Positions 52,577 through 64,000 of a stretch of 64,000 bases of DNA are shown in pieces; the stretch's first letter is position 1, and every line of letters starts with the position of its first letter. Origin of the DNA: Chloroflexota bacterium (GTDB lineage: Bacteria; Chloroflexota; Limnocylindria; QHBO01); the NCBI GenBank assembly GCA_025699005.1, contig JAILWI010000005.1:1-64000 (forward strand), written 5' to 3'. Both the position numbers and the translations under genes were made by a program. The notes beneath the pieces were generated by a model. The model had not been told where the DNA came from. It did no database searches and saw only the letters and a program-made list of their open reading frames with translations.

Positions 52577-54476
52577 AGCCACCGCCGGCCGCCGCACGTC
52601 GCGACGGTGTGGTGTTCGGACGCTTGCCGCGATCCTTCAGGCGCGTGGGTCCCGCATCCTTTGCCTCCGCCGGGACGGTGGCCGCCGATGCCGCCGCGAC
52701 CCGGTTCCGGCCGCCACGCTTGGCCTCGTAGAGGGCTCCGTCCGCCAGCCGCATGAGCTGCATGCGATCGGTCCCGTGCGTGTCCGAGGCGGCGACGCCG
52801 AGCGAGGCGCTGATCCTGGCGAAGCGGTTCGGCCCGATCTCGATCGGCGTGAGCTCGATGGCGGTGCGCAGCTTCTCGGCGACCGCAACGGCGCCGGCGA
52901 GATCGGTGTTGCGCAGGAGGATCGCGAACTCCTCACCGCCGTAGCGAGCCGCCGTATCGGTCTCGCGCAGGCTGCCGCGGACCGCGCGGGCGAACGCGCG
53001 CAGCGCCTCGTCGCCGGCCGGGTGCCCGTGGCTGTCGTTGAACTGCTTGAAGTGGTCGATGTCGAGCATGACGATGCCGACCGGGCGACCCTCGCGCCGC
53101 GACGACGCCAGCTCTCGCTCGACGAGCGGGTCGAAGAAGCGGGCGTTCGCCAGACCGGTGAGCGGGTCGGTCATGGCCTGGGTCTCCATCCGTCGGACCA
53201 GGCGAAGGTTCGCCATCGCCAGCGCGATGTGCTCGGCGACGCGACTGGCCGACCGCAGGTCCTCGTCGTCGAAGGCGTCCTCGGCCTCGCGCTCCAGATG
53301 GATGACGCCCAGGATCTCGTTGAGCGACACCATCGGCACGCACAGGAGCGATCCGCTGCGGAGCGGGTGGACCTCGCAGGTCAGCGAGAAGGCGTCGAGC
53401 GCCGATCGCGTGAGGTGAACCGTGTTGCGCCGGATGCCCGGACAGGCCGTCGGCCGGTCCACGGCAAGGCGCCCCTGGTCCGACGTCGGGACATCTCCCC
53501 AGACCGAGTGCACCCGCAGCTGGTCGAACGACGGGTTCACGAGCAGGACCTCGCCGCCGCGGTTCGGCACCAGGCGTTCGAAGGCTGCCGTGCCGGCGCG
53601 GATGATGGCGGTCTCGTCGCCGGCGTAGCTGACGAGCTCGGAGAGCCGGTTGAAGACGGTGGACCGATCGGCGAGCTCCGTCGCCGTCTCGTAGCGCTGC
53701 CGAATGGTCTGCTGCATGCGCTCGAGCGTTTCCGCGAGCGTCCCGATCTCGTCGTGACGTGCTGCCACGAACTGCACCTCGACGCCGCGCTCGAGCGCCT
53801 CGGCCGTGCCGACAAGTCGATGAAGCGGCTGAGCGATGCGGCGGTACATCCACCAGCCGCCGCCGAGGAGCGCCGTCGCGAAGATGATGACCGCCGCGCC
53901 GATGACGACGAGCACGAACTGCTGTGCCTCACCGATCGACGCGATGGCCGCGCGCCGGACCTCGCCGATCCCGAGGTCGACCCTGCCGAGGGCCCCCCGG
54001 ATCAGGTCGAACCGCCGCTTGCCGCCCCCGGTGGCGACCGCTTCGGCAACGGCGTCGAGGTCGCCTTGCGCCACGAGACTGAGCTGTGGGATGGCCCACG
54101 AGGATCGCCAGTCCTCCGCCTCCTGGCTCACCTCACGGAGGGCCAGCACGAGCGGCTCGCTCTGCGCGGTCACGAGCAGGGCGTCCAGCGCCCCCTGCTC
54201 CGCACGGATCCCCACCCGGTAGGGCTGGAGGAACGCATCTTCACCGGTCAGCTGGTAGCCGCGCAGCCCGGTCTCCTGGTCGAGAAGGGCGGACCGCAGC
54301 GTGGCCGCCTCCCCGGCCAGGGTGTCGGCGCGCTCGACGGCATCGCGCATGTGGCTCACCGACCCGCCGATGACGACCGACAGCACGGCTCCGATCACGA
54401 CAGCGAGCAGCGCGAGGCCGACGACGCCGGCGAACAGCGCGCGTCGGATGGGCCGATGCTCGAGCGTGGAGTGCAC
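52548..54476 (-). CDS. diguanylate cyclase with CHASE3, HAMP and GAF sensor domains
   Basis: A 642-residue membrane signalling protein making cyclic di-GMP. A transmembrane helix (~15-37) precedes a CHASE3-like extracytoplasmic domain (~40-185, LLDQETGLRGYQLTGEDAFLQPY). A second helix (~187-210) leads to a HAMP domain (~210-262), a GAF-like domain (~275-425), then GGDEF (~435-590) with YGGEEFAIL (GGEEF at 513-517) and the I-site RETD (504-507) five residues ahead. The enzyme is predicted active and product-inhibited. The C-terminus after ~600 is a basic unstructured tail. GTG starts at 54476. Confidence 0.92.
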   Translation of the reverse strand: MHSTLEHRPIRRALFAGVVGLALLAVVIGAVLSVVIGGSVSHMRDAVERADTLAGEAATLRSALLDQETGLRGYQLTGEDAFLQPYRVGIRAEQGALDALLVTAQSEPLVLALREVSQEAEDWRSSWAIPQLSLVAQGDLDAVAEAVATGGGKRRFDLIRGALGRVDLGIGEVRRAAIASIGEAQQFVLVVIGAAVIIFATALLGGGWWMYRRIAQPLHRLVGTAEALERGVEVQFVAARHDEIGTLAETLERMQQTIRQRYETATELADRSTVFNRLSELVSYAGDETAIIRAGTAAFERLVPNRGGEVLLVNPSFDQLRVHSVWGDVPTSDQGRLAVDRPTACPGIRRNTVHLTRSALDAFSLTCEVHPLRSGSLLCVPMVSLNEILGVIHLEREAEDAFDDEDLRSASRVAEHIALAMANLRLVRRMETQAMTDPLTGLANARFFDPLVERELASSRREGRPVGIVMLDIDHFKQFNDSHGHPAGDEALRAFARAVRGSLRETDTAARYGGEEFAILLRNTDLAGAVAVAEKLRTAIELTPIEIGPNRFARISASLGVAASDTHGTDRMQLMRLADGALYEAKRGGRNRVAAASAATVPAEAKDAGPTRLKDRGKRPNTTPSRRAAAGGGFDPSEKPTV

Positions 54477-54568
54477 GCTCGCATGGTGGCCGGCTGTCGC
54501 TCAGCCGGCCATCGTCCGATCGTCCCGGTCAGGTACCAGCGCCGATGCGCCCCCGGCGGGCTCCTGGC

Positions 54569-56752
<2,184 letters not shown>

Positions 56753-56754
56753 GC

Positions 56755-58626
56755 TCAGGTTCTCCTTTCGCCAGCCAGCTCGGCCGGCCGATTGATCGTT
56801 CTCACCAGTTGCTCACGTTCGCGCGTGAGCTGCTGGAACCGCTGCTCCAGCTGTCGCATGTCGTCGGATGCCCCGTCGTCCGAGGCGGCGCGGATCAGTG
56901 CCTGCAGATCGTCGAGCTGCTCCTCGGCTCGCTGAACCCGGAGCCGGACCAGGCAGACGCGCAGTTCCTCCCGATCGCTCGCCGTGTCGGGGCGCGCGCC
57001 GCGCGCTCGCGCCGATGCCAGCATGCTGCGCGCCAGATCGGCGGTGGCCGCGTCCAGCCCGGCCACGAACTGCTCGAGATCGGGCCTTGGGCCGGTCGTC
57101 ACCGCCGACCGCCATGCCTCGCCGAGTGCCTGCGCGGCCTCGTCTCGGAATGGCAGCCGTTCGGTCGGGTCGAGGTCGCCGGCGAGGGCCGGGTTGAGGA
57201 GGAGCAGCGTGAGCGCCTGCCGCTCGAGCGGGGTGATGCGCGGCTCCTCGCCGTCGTCTCCTGCCGCCTCGACCACGGGGCGGATCGGCACCGGGCGCTC
57301 GCCACGCGCGAGCTCGTCGCGCAGGACGCGCTCGTCGATGCCCGCCAGCTGCGCGAGCTGCGGCACGTACGAGTCCTGCTCCACGCGGTCCGGCAGGCGC
57401 CGCAGCAGGTCGAGCATGCGGCGCGTGTAGCCGCTCCGCCCCTGGGCCTGGCGCATGTCCACCTCGGCGGCGGCGCGCTGGAGGAAGTAGGGCAGCAGCT
57501 CGGCCGCATCGGCGACTGCACGCCGCCAGCCATCCGGATCGGTGCGGATGAACTCGTCGGGGTCCTTACCTGCCGGAATGCGGATGACGCGCACCTTGCT
57601 CACGACCGGCCCGAGCTCCTCGAGGAGTCCGCGCTGCGTCGCCGTCTCCCCGGCGAGGTCGACGTCGTAGGCGAGGGCCACCGCATCGGCGTAGCGGTTG
57701 GCCAGCTCGACCTGGCCCTGGGTGAGCGCCGTCCCGAGGCTGGCCACGACGTTCGTGAACCCTGCCTGGTGCGCCGCCATGACATCGGTGTAGCCCTCGA
57801 CGATGACCGCCAGCTTCTCGCGACGAATGGCGCCCTTGGCGAGGTCGATCCCGTAGAGCGTCCGGCTCTTGTCGAAGAGCGGCGTGGCCGGCGAGTTGAG
57901 GTACTTCGGACCCTCGGCGTCGGGCAGGATCCGGCCCCCGAGCCCGATCGCTCGACCCGACGCATCGCGGATCGGGATGATGATCCGCCCCCGGAACCGG
58001 TCGTAGACGCCGCCGCGCGTCGATGGGCTGGCGAGGCCGGCGCCGATGAGCTCCGCGTCGGTGAAGCCCTTCCCGCGCAGCCGCTTCGTCAGCGCCTCCC
58101 AGGTGTTCGGTGCATAGCCGATCCCGAACTGCTCGAGGGTGGCCTCGGTCAGCTCGCGTTCCGCAAGGTACGTTCGCGCGCGCTCGGCCTGCTGCGCCTG
58201 GAGGAGGACCTCGCGGTACCAGGCGATGGCTGCTTCGAGCGCCTCGCGCAGGCGGCGACGATGCCGGTCCTCACGAGCGCTGTGCTCACTGAGCTCCACG
58301 CCCGCCTTCTCCGCCAGACGAGAGAGGGCCTCTCGGAAGTCGAGACCGTCACGTCGCATGACGAAGGTGAAGATGTCGCCATGCTCGCCACAGCCGAAGC
58401 AGTGCCACGTCTCGCGATCGGGCGTGACGATGAACGACGGTGTCTTCTCGGCATGGAAGGGGCAGAGGCCCTTGTGGACGGTCCCGGCCCGCTTGAGGGC
58501 GACGGTCTCGCCGACGACATCGGCGACGGGGAGCTTCGATTTGATCTCGGCGACGATGCCGGACGAAGTGCTGATCGAATCGACCCTCGCGCGGACAGAG
58601 CCCGCGCTTGTCAAGTGGTTTGTCAA
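56755..58626 (-). CDS. dnaG: DNA primase
   Basis: A 623-residue bacterial primase. The CHC2 zinc finger is [19 protein letters not shown] with [12 protein letters not shown]; the TOPRIM domain has [16 protein letters not shown] and [10 protein letters not shown]; the C-terminal DnaB-interaction region is helical. TTG at 58626 is the first possible start; a second TTG at 58614 would remove four residues. Both lie in the repeat-rich region TTGTCAAG. Its stop lies 2 nt before rpoD, giving the classical dnaG-rpoD operon. Confidence 0.95.
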   Translation of the reverse strand: MTNHLTSAGSVRARVDSISTSSGIVAEIKSKLPVADVVGETVALKRAGTVHKGLCPFHAEKTPSFIVTPDRETWHCFGCGEHGDIFTFVMRRDGLDFREALSRLAEKAGVELSEHSAREDRHRRRLREALEAAIAWYREVLLQAQQAERARTYLAERELTEATLEQFGIGYAPNTWEALTKRLRGKGFTDAELIGAGLASPSTRGGVYDRFRGRIIIPIRDASGRAIGLGGRILPDAEGPKYLNSPATPLFDKSRTLYGIDLAKGAIRREKLAVIVEGYTDVMAAHQAGFTNVVASLGTALTQGQVELANRYADAVALAYDVDLAGETATQRGLLEELGPVVSKVRVIRIPAGKDPDEFIRTDPDGWRRAVADAAELLPYFLQRAAAEVDMRQAQGRSGYTRRMLDLLRRLPDRVEQDSYVPQLAQLAGIDERVLRDELARGERPVPIRPVVEAAGDDGEEPRITPLERQALTLLLLNPALAGDLDPTERLPFRDEAAQALGEAWRSAVTTGPRPDLEQFVAGLDAATADLARSMLASARARGARPDTASDREELRVCLVRLRVQRAEEQLDDLQALIRAASDDGASDDMRQLEQRFQQLTREREQLVRTINRPAELAGERRT

Positions 58627-58664
58627 GGGGTACGAGGCAATGTTACCACTTTGTCAAGTTGACA
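58608..58664. promoter_or_regulatory. three TTGTCAAG repeats and a palindrome at the dnaG 5' end
   Basis: TTGTCAAG occurs at 58608-58615, 58620-58627 and 58651-58658. The last continues into TGTCAAGTTGACA (58652-58664), a perfect inverted repeat around one base. On the minus strand these supply TTGACA hexamers. A candidate dnaG promoter reads -35 TGGCTG (58668-58663), -10 TAACAT (58645-58640), so the palindrome falls between the boxes, an operator-like position. The binding factor is unknown. Confidence 0.5.
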
Positions 58665-58680
58665 GCCAGCCCGATGCGAA

Positions 58681-58708
58681 TTGCGCGGCGCAGAGCACAC
58701 GGTACACT
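58681..58708 (+). promoter_or_regulatory. predicted promoter of the sigma-like/anti-sigma pair
   Basis: -35 TTGCGC (58681-58686), 16-nt spacer, -10 TACACT (58703-58708), start near 58715, about 37 nt before the TTG start of the downstream gene. Confidence 0.55.
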
Positions 58709-58751
58709 TCCCCACCGGACGTCCCCCAACCGTACTCCAGGACTCCCGCCG

Positions 58752-59330
58752 TTGACGGTCACTCTCGCCGATCCCGAAGGCGCGACCTCGCCGAGCCCCG
58801 AGGCGCTCCGCGCCGCCTTCCGCGACCTCCATGGCACTCGATTGCACGGCTTCGCACTGCTGCTCACGCTGGGCGACCCGGTGCTCGCCGCCTCGCTCGC
58901 CGGCAAGGCCATCGCTGACGGATCGCTGCGCGTCGGGGAGCTGCGACATCCCGAGCGCGCGGCGGCATGGCTCAGGGCGCACGTGGTGCGGGGCATCGGG
59001 CGCGCCCCGCACGGCATCGATCGGCGACCACGCCGGCCACCCACGGGGCTGGCCACGCTCTCGGTCGAGCCTGCCGTGCGCGCCGGACTCGCCCGGGTCG
59101 ATCGGCTCGAGCGAGCCGTGCTGATCGCGGCCATCGTCGAACGCTTCGATCGACGCGACGTCGCCACGATCGTCGGACGCGACGGTCCCCGCCTCGAGAC
59201 GCTCATGCGGCGAGCGCGCGAGGCCTACGTCGACGGTTTTGCCTCCGCAGAGACCTCCGTTGACGAGGCTCGGGCGACCGGAGGGCTCATCCGCCGAATC
59301 CAGGACATCGTCGAGCGAGCGGTGCGATGA
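58752..59330 (+). CDS. degenerate ECF sigma factor-like protein
   Basis: A 192-residue protein whose overall layout matches ECF sigma factors: an N-terminal region 2-like helix bundle (LRAAFRDLHGTRLHGFALLLTLGDPVLAASLAGKA) and a C-terminal region 4-like helix-turn-helix (RLERAVLIAAIVERFDRRDVATIVGRDG, LMRRAREAYVDGFA). Core-binding residues are poorly conserved, so promoter recognition is uncertain. TTG at 58752 is preceded by AGGA; the in-frame region upstream overlaps the dnaG control region. It overlaps the anti-sigma gene by 4 bp. Confidence 0.65.
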   Translation: MTVTLADPEGATSPSPEALRAAFRDLHGTRLHGFALLLTLGDPVLAASLAGKAIADGSLRVGELRHPERAAAWLRAHVVRGIGRAPHGIDRRPRRPPTGLATLSVEPAVRAGLARVDRLERAVLIAAIVERFDRRDVATIVGRDGPRLETLMRRAREAYVDGFASAETSVDEARATGGLIRRIQDIVERAVR

Positions 59331-60052
59331 GCGACGTCCACGATCGCTTCGACGCGTGGCTCGATTCCGCCGGCCAACCCGAGCTGGCCCGCGATGTCGC
59401 CATGCATGCGTCCGGCTGTGATCGGTGCCTCAGACAGGCCATCGCGATCGACGGGCTGCTGACGATCGACGTGGGACACGCGCCGGCGCCACCCGTCCTC
59501 GATCCGGGGGCGATCGGCACCTTCACGACCTCATCGCGCAGCCAGATGCGCCTCGGCGCGTGGGCGCTCGCCGTCTCCGTCGTGGTCGCGGCGGGGGTCA
59601 TGGGCATCACGAACCTGCCGGGCCTCATCGCCGAACCGACGACAGCCCTCGATCCCCCCGCCCCGACAGCGGAAGGGATCCTCGGTGGCGGTCCCGAGCC
59701 ATCCACGCTCCCCGGCTCGGCGTCCGCGGTCTCCTCGGAGTCCGCTCGACCACCCCGTCCGAGTCCCACCGAGTCGCCGACGGCGTCACCGTCCCCGACG
59801 GAGGCCGAGCGACCCGAGGTCGCCACGGTCACGCCACGCACGGCGGCGCCGACGATCGATTCGACGGTCGGGCCGATCCCGACGACTCCGGTGCCGACGC
59901 CCCGGCCGACGATCACGGCACCAGCGACGCCGAGTCCGACACCGTCGTCGCCCAGCCCGACGCCCCCGACGCCCAGCCCGACGCCTCCTCCAACCCCGTC
60001 GCCGTCGCCGACTCCGGAGCCAACTCCCTCGCCACAGCCGTCAGAGCCCTGA
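59327..60052 (+). CDS. anti-sigma factor with ZAS motif and Pro/Thr-rich extracellular tail
   Basis: A 241-residue bitopic membrane protein. The cytoplasmic domain has the ZAS signature H27-x3-C31-x2-C34. A membrane helix lies at ~76-98, and beyond it is an exported tail of about 140 residues made of Pro/Thr/Ser repeats (PSPTPSSP and similar). Such spacers often reach through cell walls. With the sigma-like gene it forms a second regulatory pair; its sensing domain is lacking, so the tail itself or an interaction partner may sense envelope state. Confidence 0.72.
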   Translation: MSDVHDRFDAWLDSAGQPELARDVAMHASGCDRCLRQAIAIDGLLTIDVGHAPAPPVLDPGAIGTFTTSSRSQMRLGAWALAVSVVVAAGVMGITNLPGLIAEPTTALDPPAPTAEGILGGGPEPSTLPGSASAVSSESARPPRPSPTESPTASPSPTEAERPEVATVTPRTAAPTIDSTVGPIPTTPVPTPRPTITAPATPSPTPSSPSPTPPTPSPTPPPTPSPSPTPEPTPSPQPSEP

Positions 60053-60148
60053 TCCGAGCCGCCGCCGCGACGTGGTCGCGATCACCGAAGCGCACCGTCC
60101 TACGCTGACCCCGGCTCCAACGCACGGCCGAGCGAGTTCGGCGCTTGC

Positions 60149-62251
<2,103 letters not shown>

Positions 62252-62432
62252 TCTCGACCTCGATCAGCCCATCGGCGCAACGTTCACCGGTCAGCGCGGT
62301 GCGTGACCGGGTCTGCGCCACAGCGGCATGCGAGGCATGCGCGGAAGGCGAGGTGAGACCCGGACGGTCGCGGATGGGAGGCGCGAACCGACGGGCCGAC
62401 CGGTCACCCGGAAGGATAGCCGAGGAGCGGCC

Positions 62433-64000
62433 CTACTTGTCGCGCGTCTCCGTCTGGGTGATCGCCGCCTGGGCCGCCGCGAGACGGGCCACCGGCACCC
62501 GGAAGGGCGAGCAGCTCACGTAGTTCAGCCCGACCTCGTGGCAGAACGCGATGCTCTGCGGATCGCCGCCGTGCTCTCCGCAGATGCCGATCTTCAGGTC
62601 CTTCTTCGTGGATCGGCCCTTCTCGACGCCCATGCGCACGAGCTGGCCGATGCCGGCCGCATCGAGCACCTGGAACGGGTTCTCCGGGAGCACCTTGCGG
62701 TCGACGTACTGCATGAGGAACTTGCCCTCCGCGTCGTCGCGGCTGTACCCGAAGCCCATCTGGGTCAGGTCGTTCGTGCCGAAGCTGAAGAACTCGGCGT
62801 GCTCGGCGATCTCGTCGGCCGTCAGCGCACCGCGCGGCACCTCGATCATCGTGCCGAACTTGTAGTCGACCTGCTGCCCGCTGGTCTCGACGATGCGGGC
62901 CACCTCGGCCTCGAGGATCTCGCGTGTCTCGCGCAGCTCGTTCACGTGCCCGACGAGGGGGATCATGATCTCGGGCAGCGGGGTCTTGCCCTCGGCGGCG
63001 ACCCGCGCCGCGCCGGCCAGGATGGCGCGGCCCTGCATCTTCACGATGTCGGGGACCATGAGCCCCAGGCGCACGCCGCGCAGCCCGAGCATCGGGTTCT
63101 GCTCGCGCATGGCCTCCACGGCGTGGAGCAGCTCGTCCCGCTCGGCCAGCTCCTTCTCGATCTTCCCGCGGTCGATCCCCGCGGACGGGCCGGCCGCGCC
63201 GGCCTTCGGGACCGAGAGATGCAGCTTGCGCATCGCGCGCGCCGCATCCTTCTTGCCGAACAGCTTCACGAGCCCGCCCTGGACCAGGCCGGCATCCACG
63301 CCGTTCGCCCCATCGGCCATCTCGAGCATCGTGCGGAGGCGCGTGGTCTCGGCCACGAGCTCCTCGAAGCTCGGAAGGAACTCGTGGAGCGGTGGGTCGA
63401 TGAGCCGGATGACGACGGGAAGGCCGTCCATGGCCCGGAAGAGCCCGGCGAAGTCATCGGTCTGGAGCTTCTCGAGCTTGGCGAGCGCGGAATCGAACTC
63501 CTTGATCGCCGCCTTCTCGTCCTTCGACCGATCGGCCTCGTCCTTGGCCTTGGCCGCAGTGGCCGCGTGCGCATTGAGGATCATGCGACGGACGGTCGGC
63601 AGCCGGTCCTCCTCGAAGAACATGTGCTCGGTCCGGCACAGGCCGATGCCCTGGGCACCGAACGCCCTCGCACGCTCCGCGTCGCGCGGATAGTCGGCGT
63701 TCGCCCAGACCTGCATCGTGCGGACCTCGTCGGCCCAGCCCAGGAGGGTCGCCAGGTCGTGCTCGTCCTCGAAGCGCGCCTCGATCGTCGGCAGCTCTCC
63801 GGCGAAGATCTCGCCGGTCGTGCCGTCGATGCTGATGACCTCGCCCTCGGCCACCGTGACCGAGCCGGCCCGCATCTGTCGCTTGGCGTAGTCGATCTTC
63901 AGCGTCTCGGCTCCGGCCACGCAGGGCAGGCCCATCGAGCGTGCGACGACCGCCGCGTGGCTCGTGGCACCGCCGCGGGCGGTCAGGACACCCTTCGCGG
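62433..64000 (-). CDS. ppdK: pyruvate phosphate dikinase (C-terminal part; 5' end beyond window)
   Basis: The visible 3' part (about 522 codons) includes the phospho-His motif TSHAAVVAR (His codon at 63957-63959), the central linker, and the PEP/pyruvate barrel with LCRTEHMFF, PVVIRLIDPPLHEFLP, QNPMLGLRG and the C-terminal IGICGEHGGDP with SCSPFRVPVARLA. It interconverts pyruvate + ATP + Pi with PEP + AMP + PPi. The frame runs open through 64000; the N-terminal ATP-binding domain is off the window. It precedes hppA on the same strand by 181 bp. Confidence 0.95.
   Translation of the reverse strand, partial: AKGVLTARGGATSHAAVVARSMGLPCVAGAETLKIDYAKRQMRAGSVTVAEGEVISIDGTTGEIFAGELPTIEARFEDEHDLATLLGWADEVRTMQVWANADYPRDAERARAFGAQGIGLCRTEHMFFEEDRLPTVRRMILNAHAATAAKAKDEADRSKDEKAAIKEFDSALAKLEKLQTDDFAGLFRAMDGLPVVIRLIDPPLHEFLPSFEELVAETTRLRTMLEMADGANGVDAGLVQGGLVKLFGKKDAARAMRKLHLSVPKAGAAGPSAGIDRGKIEKELAERDELLHAVEAMREQNPMLGLRGVRLGLMVPDIVKMQGRAILAGAARVAAEGKTPLPEIMIPLVGHVNELRETREILEAEVARIVETSGQQVDYKFGTMIEVPRGALTADEIAEHAEFFSFGTNDLTQMGFGYSRDDAEGKFLMQYVDRKVLPENPFQVLDAAGIGQLVRMGVEKGRSTKKDLKIGICGEHGGDPQSIAFCHEVGLNYVSCSPFRVPVARLAAAQAAITQTETRDK

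Noticed and set aside
59850-60050. Repeat array in the anti-sigma tail
   Set aside because: It is codon-level Pro/Thr/Ser low complexity in frame, not a CRISPR or transposon repeat.
62433-64000. Truncated pseudogene of pyruvate phosphate dikinase
   Set aside because: The frame stays open to the window edge with intact catalytic motifs; it is cut by the window, not broken.

Overview
The window is a dense, GC-rich (roughly 70 percent) bacterial chromosome segment with no phage, transposase or CRISPR signal. It encodes a Gram-positive-like division and wall gene cluster, a housekeeping sigma factor with primase, ParAB, a bacterial-type RNase P RNA and aerobic carbon metabolism. A Cys4 'CPFLGL' protein, the small basic protein gene between ftsQ and ftsA, the biased GC3 usage and frequent GTG/TTG starts suggest Chloroflexota, perhaps a Limnocylindria-like lineage. 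That placement is inference, because no 16S gene is present.

Layout. 0-3.3 kb: a dipeptide-type ABC substrate-binding lipoprotein whose domain order looks circularly permuted, then an ECF sigma/anti-sigma pair. 3.4-9.7 kb: a GH1 beta-glucosidase, convergent with a complete glycine cleavage operon (Nudix, gcvT, gcvH, gcvPA, gcvPB). 10-13.2 kb: a membrane protein, a GT4 glycosyltransferase, a UbiE/MenG methyltransferase and tRNA-Val. 13.3-32.4 kb: the dcw cluster on the minus strand, read from a promoter at 32.35 kb in the order mraZ, rsmH, a small basic ORF, ftsL, ftsI, murF, mraY, murD, ftsW, murG, murB, ddl, ftsQ, sbp, ftsA, ftsZ, yggS, yggT. murE and murC are absent, and an oppositely oriented FAD amine oxidase sits between ftsA and ftsZ. 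The promoter carries five TGG repeats at exact 10-bp spacing, the pattern expected of an MraZ operator.

32.5-35.6 kb: a Cys4 membrane protein, a small Cys-containing ORF, rnpB, an SGNH hydrolase lipoprotein and RNase HI. 35.6-48.5 kb: a central carbon block with sdhCDAB, NAD-type isocitrate dehydrogenase and sucCD, followed by methylmalonyl-CoA epimerase, mutase (catalytic domain only), a biotin carrier, biotin carboxylase and carboxyltransferase. Together these would carry propionyl-CoA through methylmalonyl-CoA to succinyl-CoA and into the TCA cycle. tRNA-Met follows.

48.6-64 kb: parA-parB, several small unknowns, tRNA-Asn, a CHASE3/HAMP/GAF/GGDEF diguanylate cyclase, dnaG-rpoD, a second sigma-like/anti-sigma pair, a K+-type membrane pyrophosphatase, and a pyruvate phosphate dikinase cut by the window end. 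Genes are packed with frequent 4-bp ATGA/GTGA overlaps. Several promoters fit TTGnnn-N16-18-TAnnnT, and some genes have the -10 box 6-7 nt before the start codon, suggesting leaderless mRNAs.
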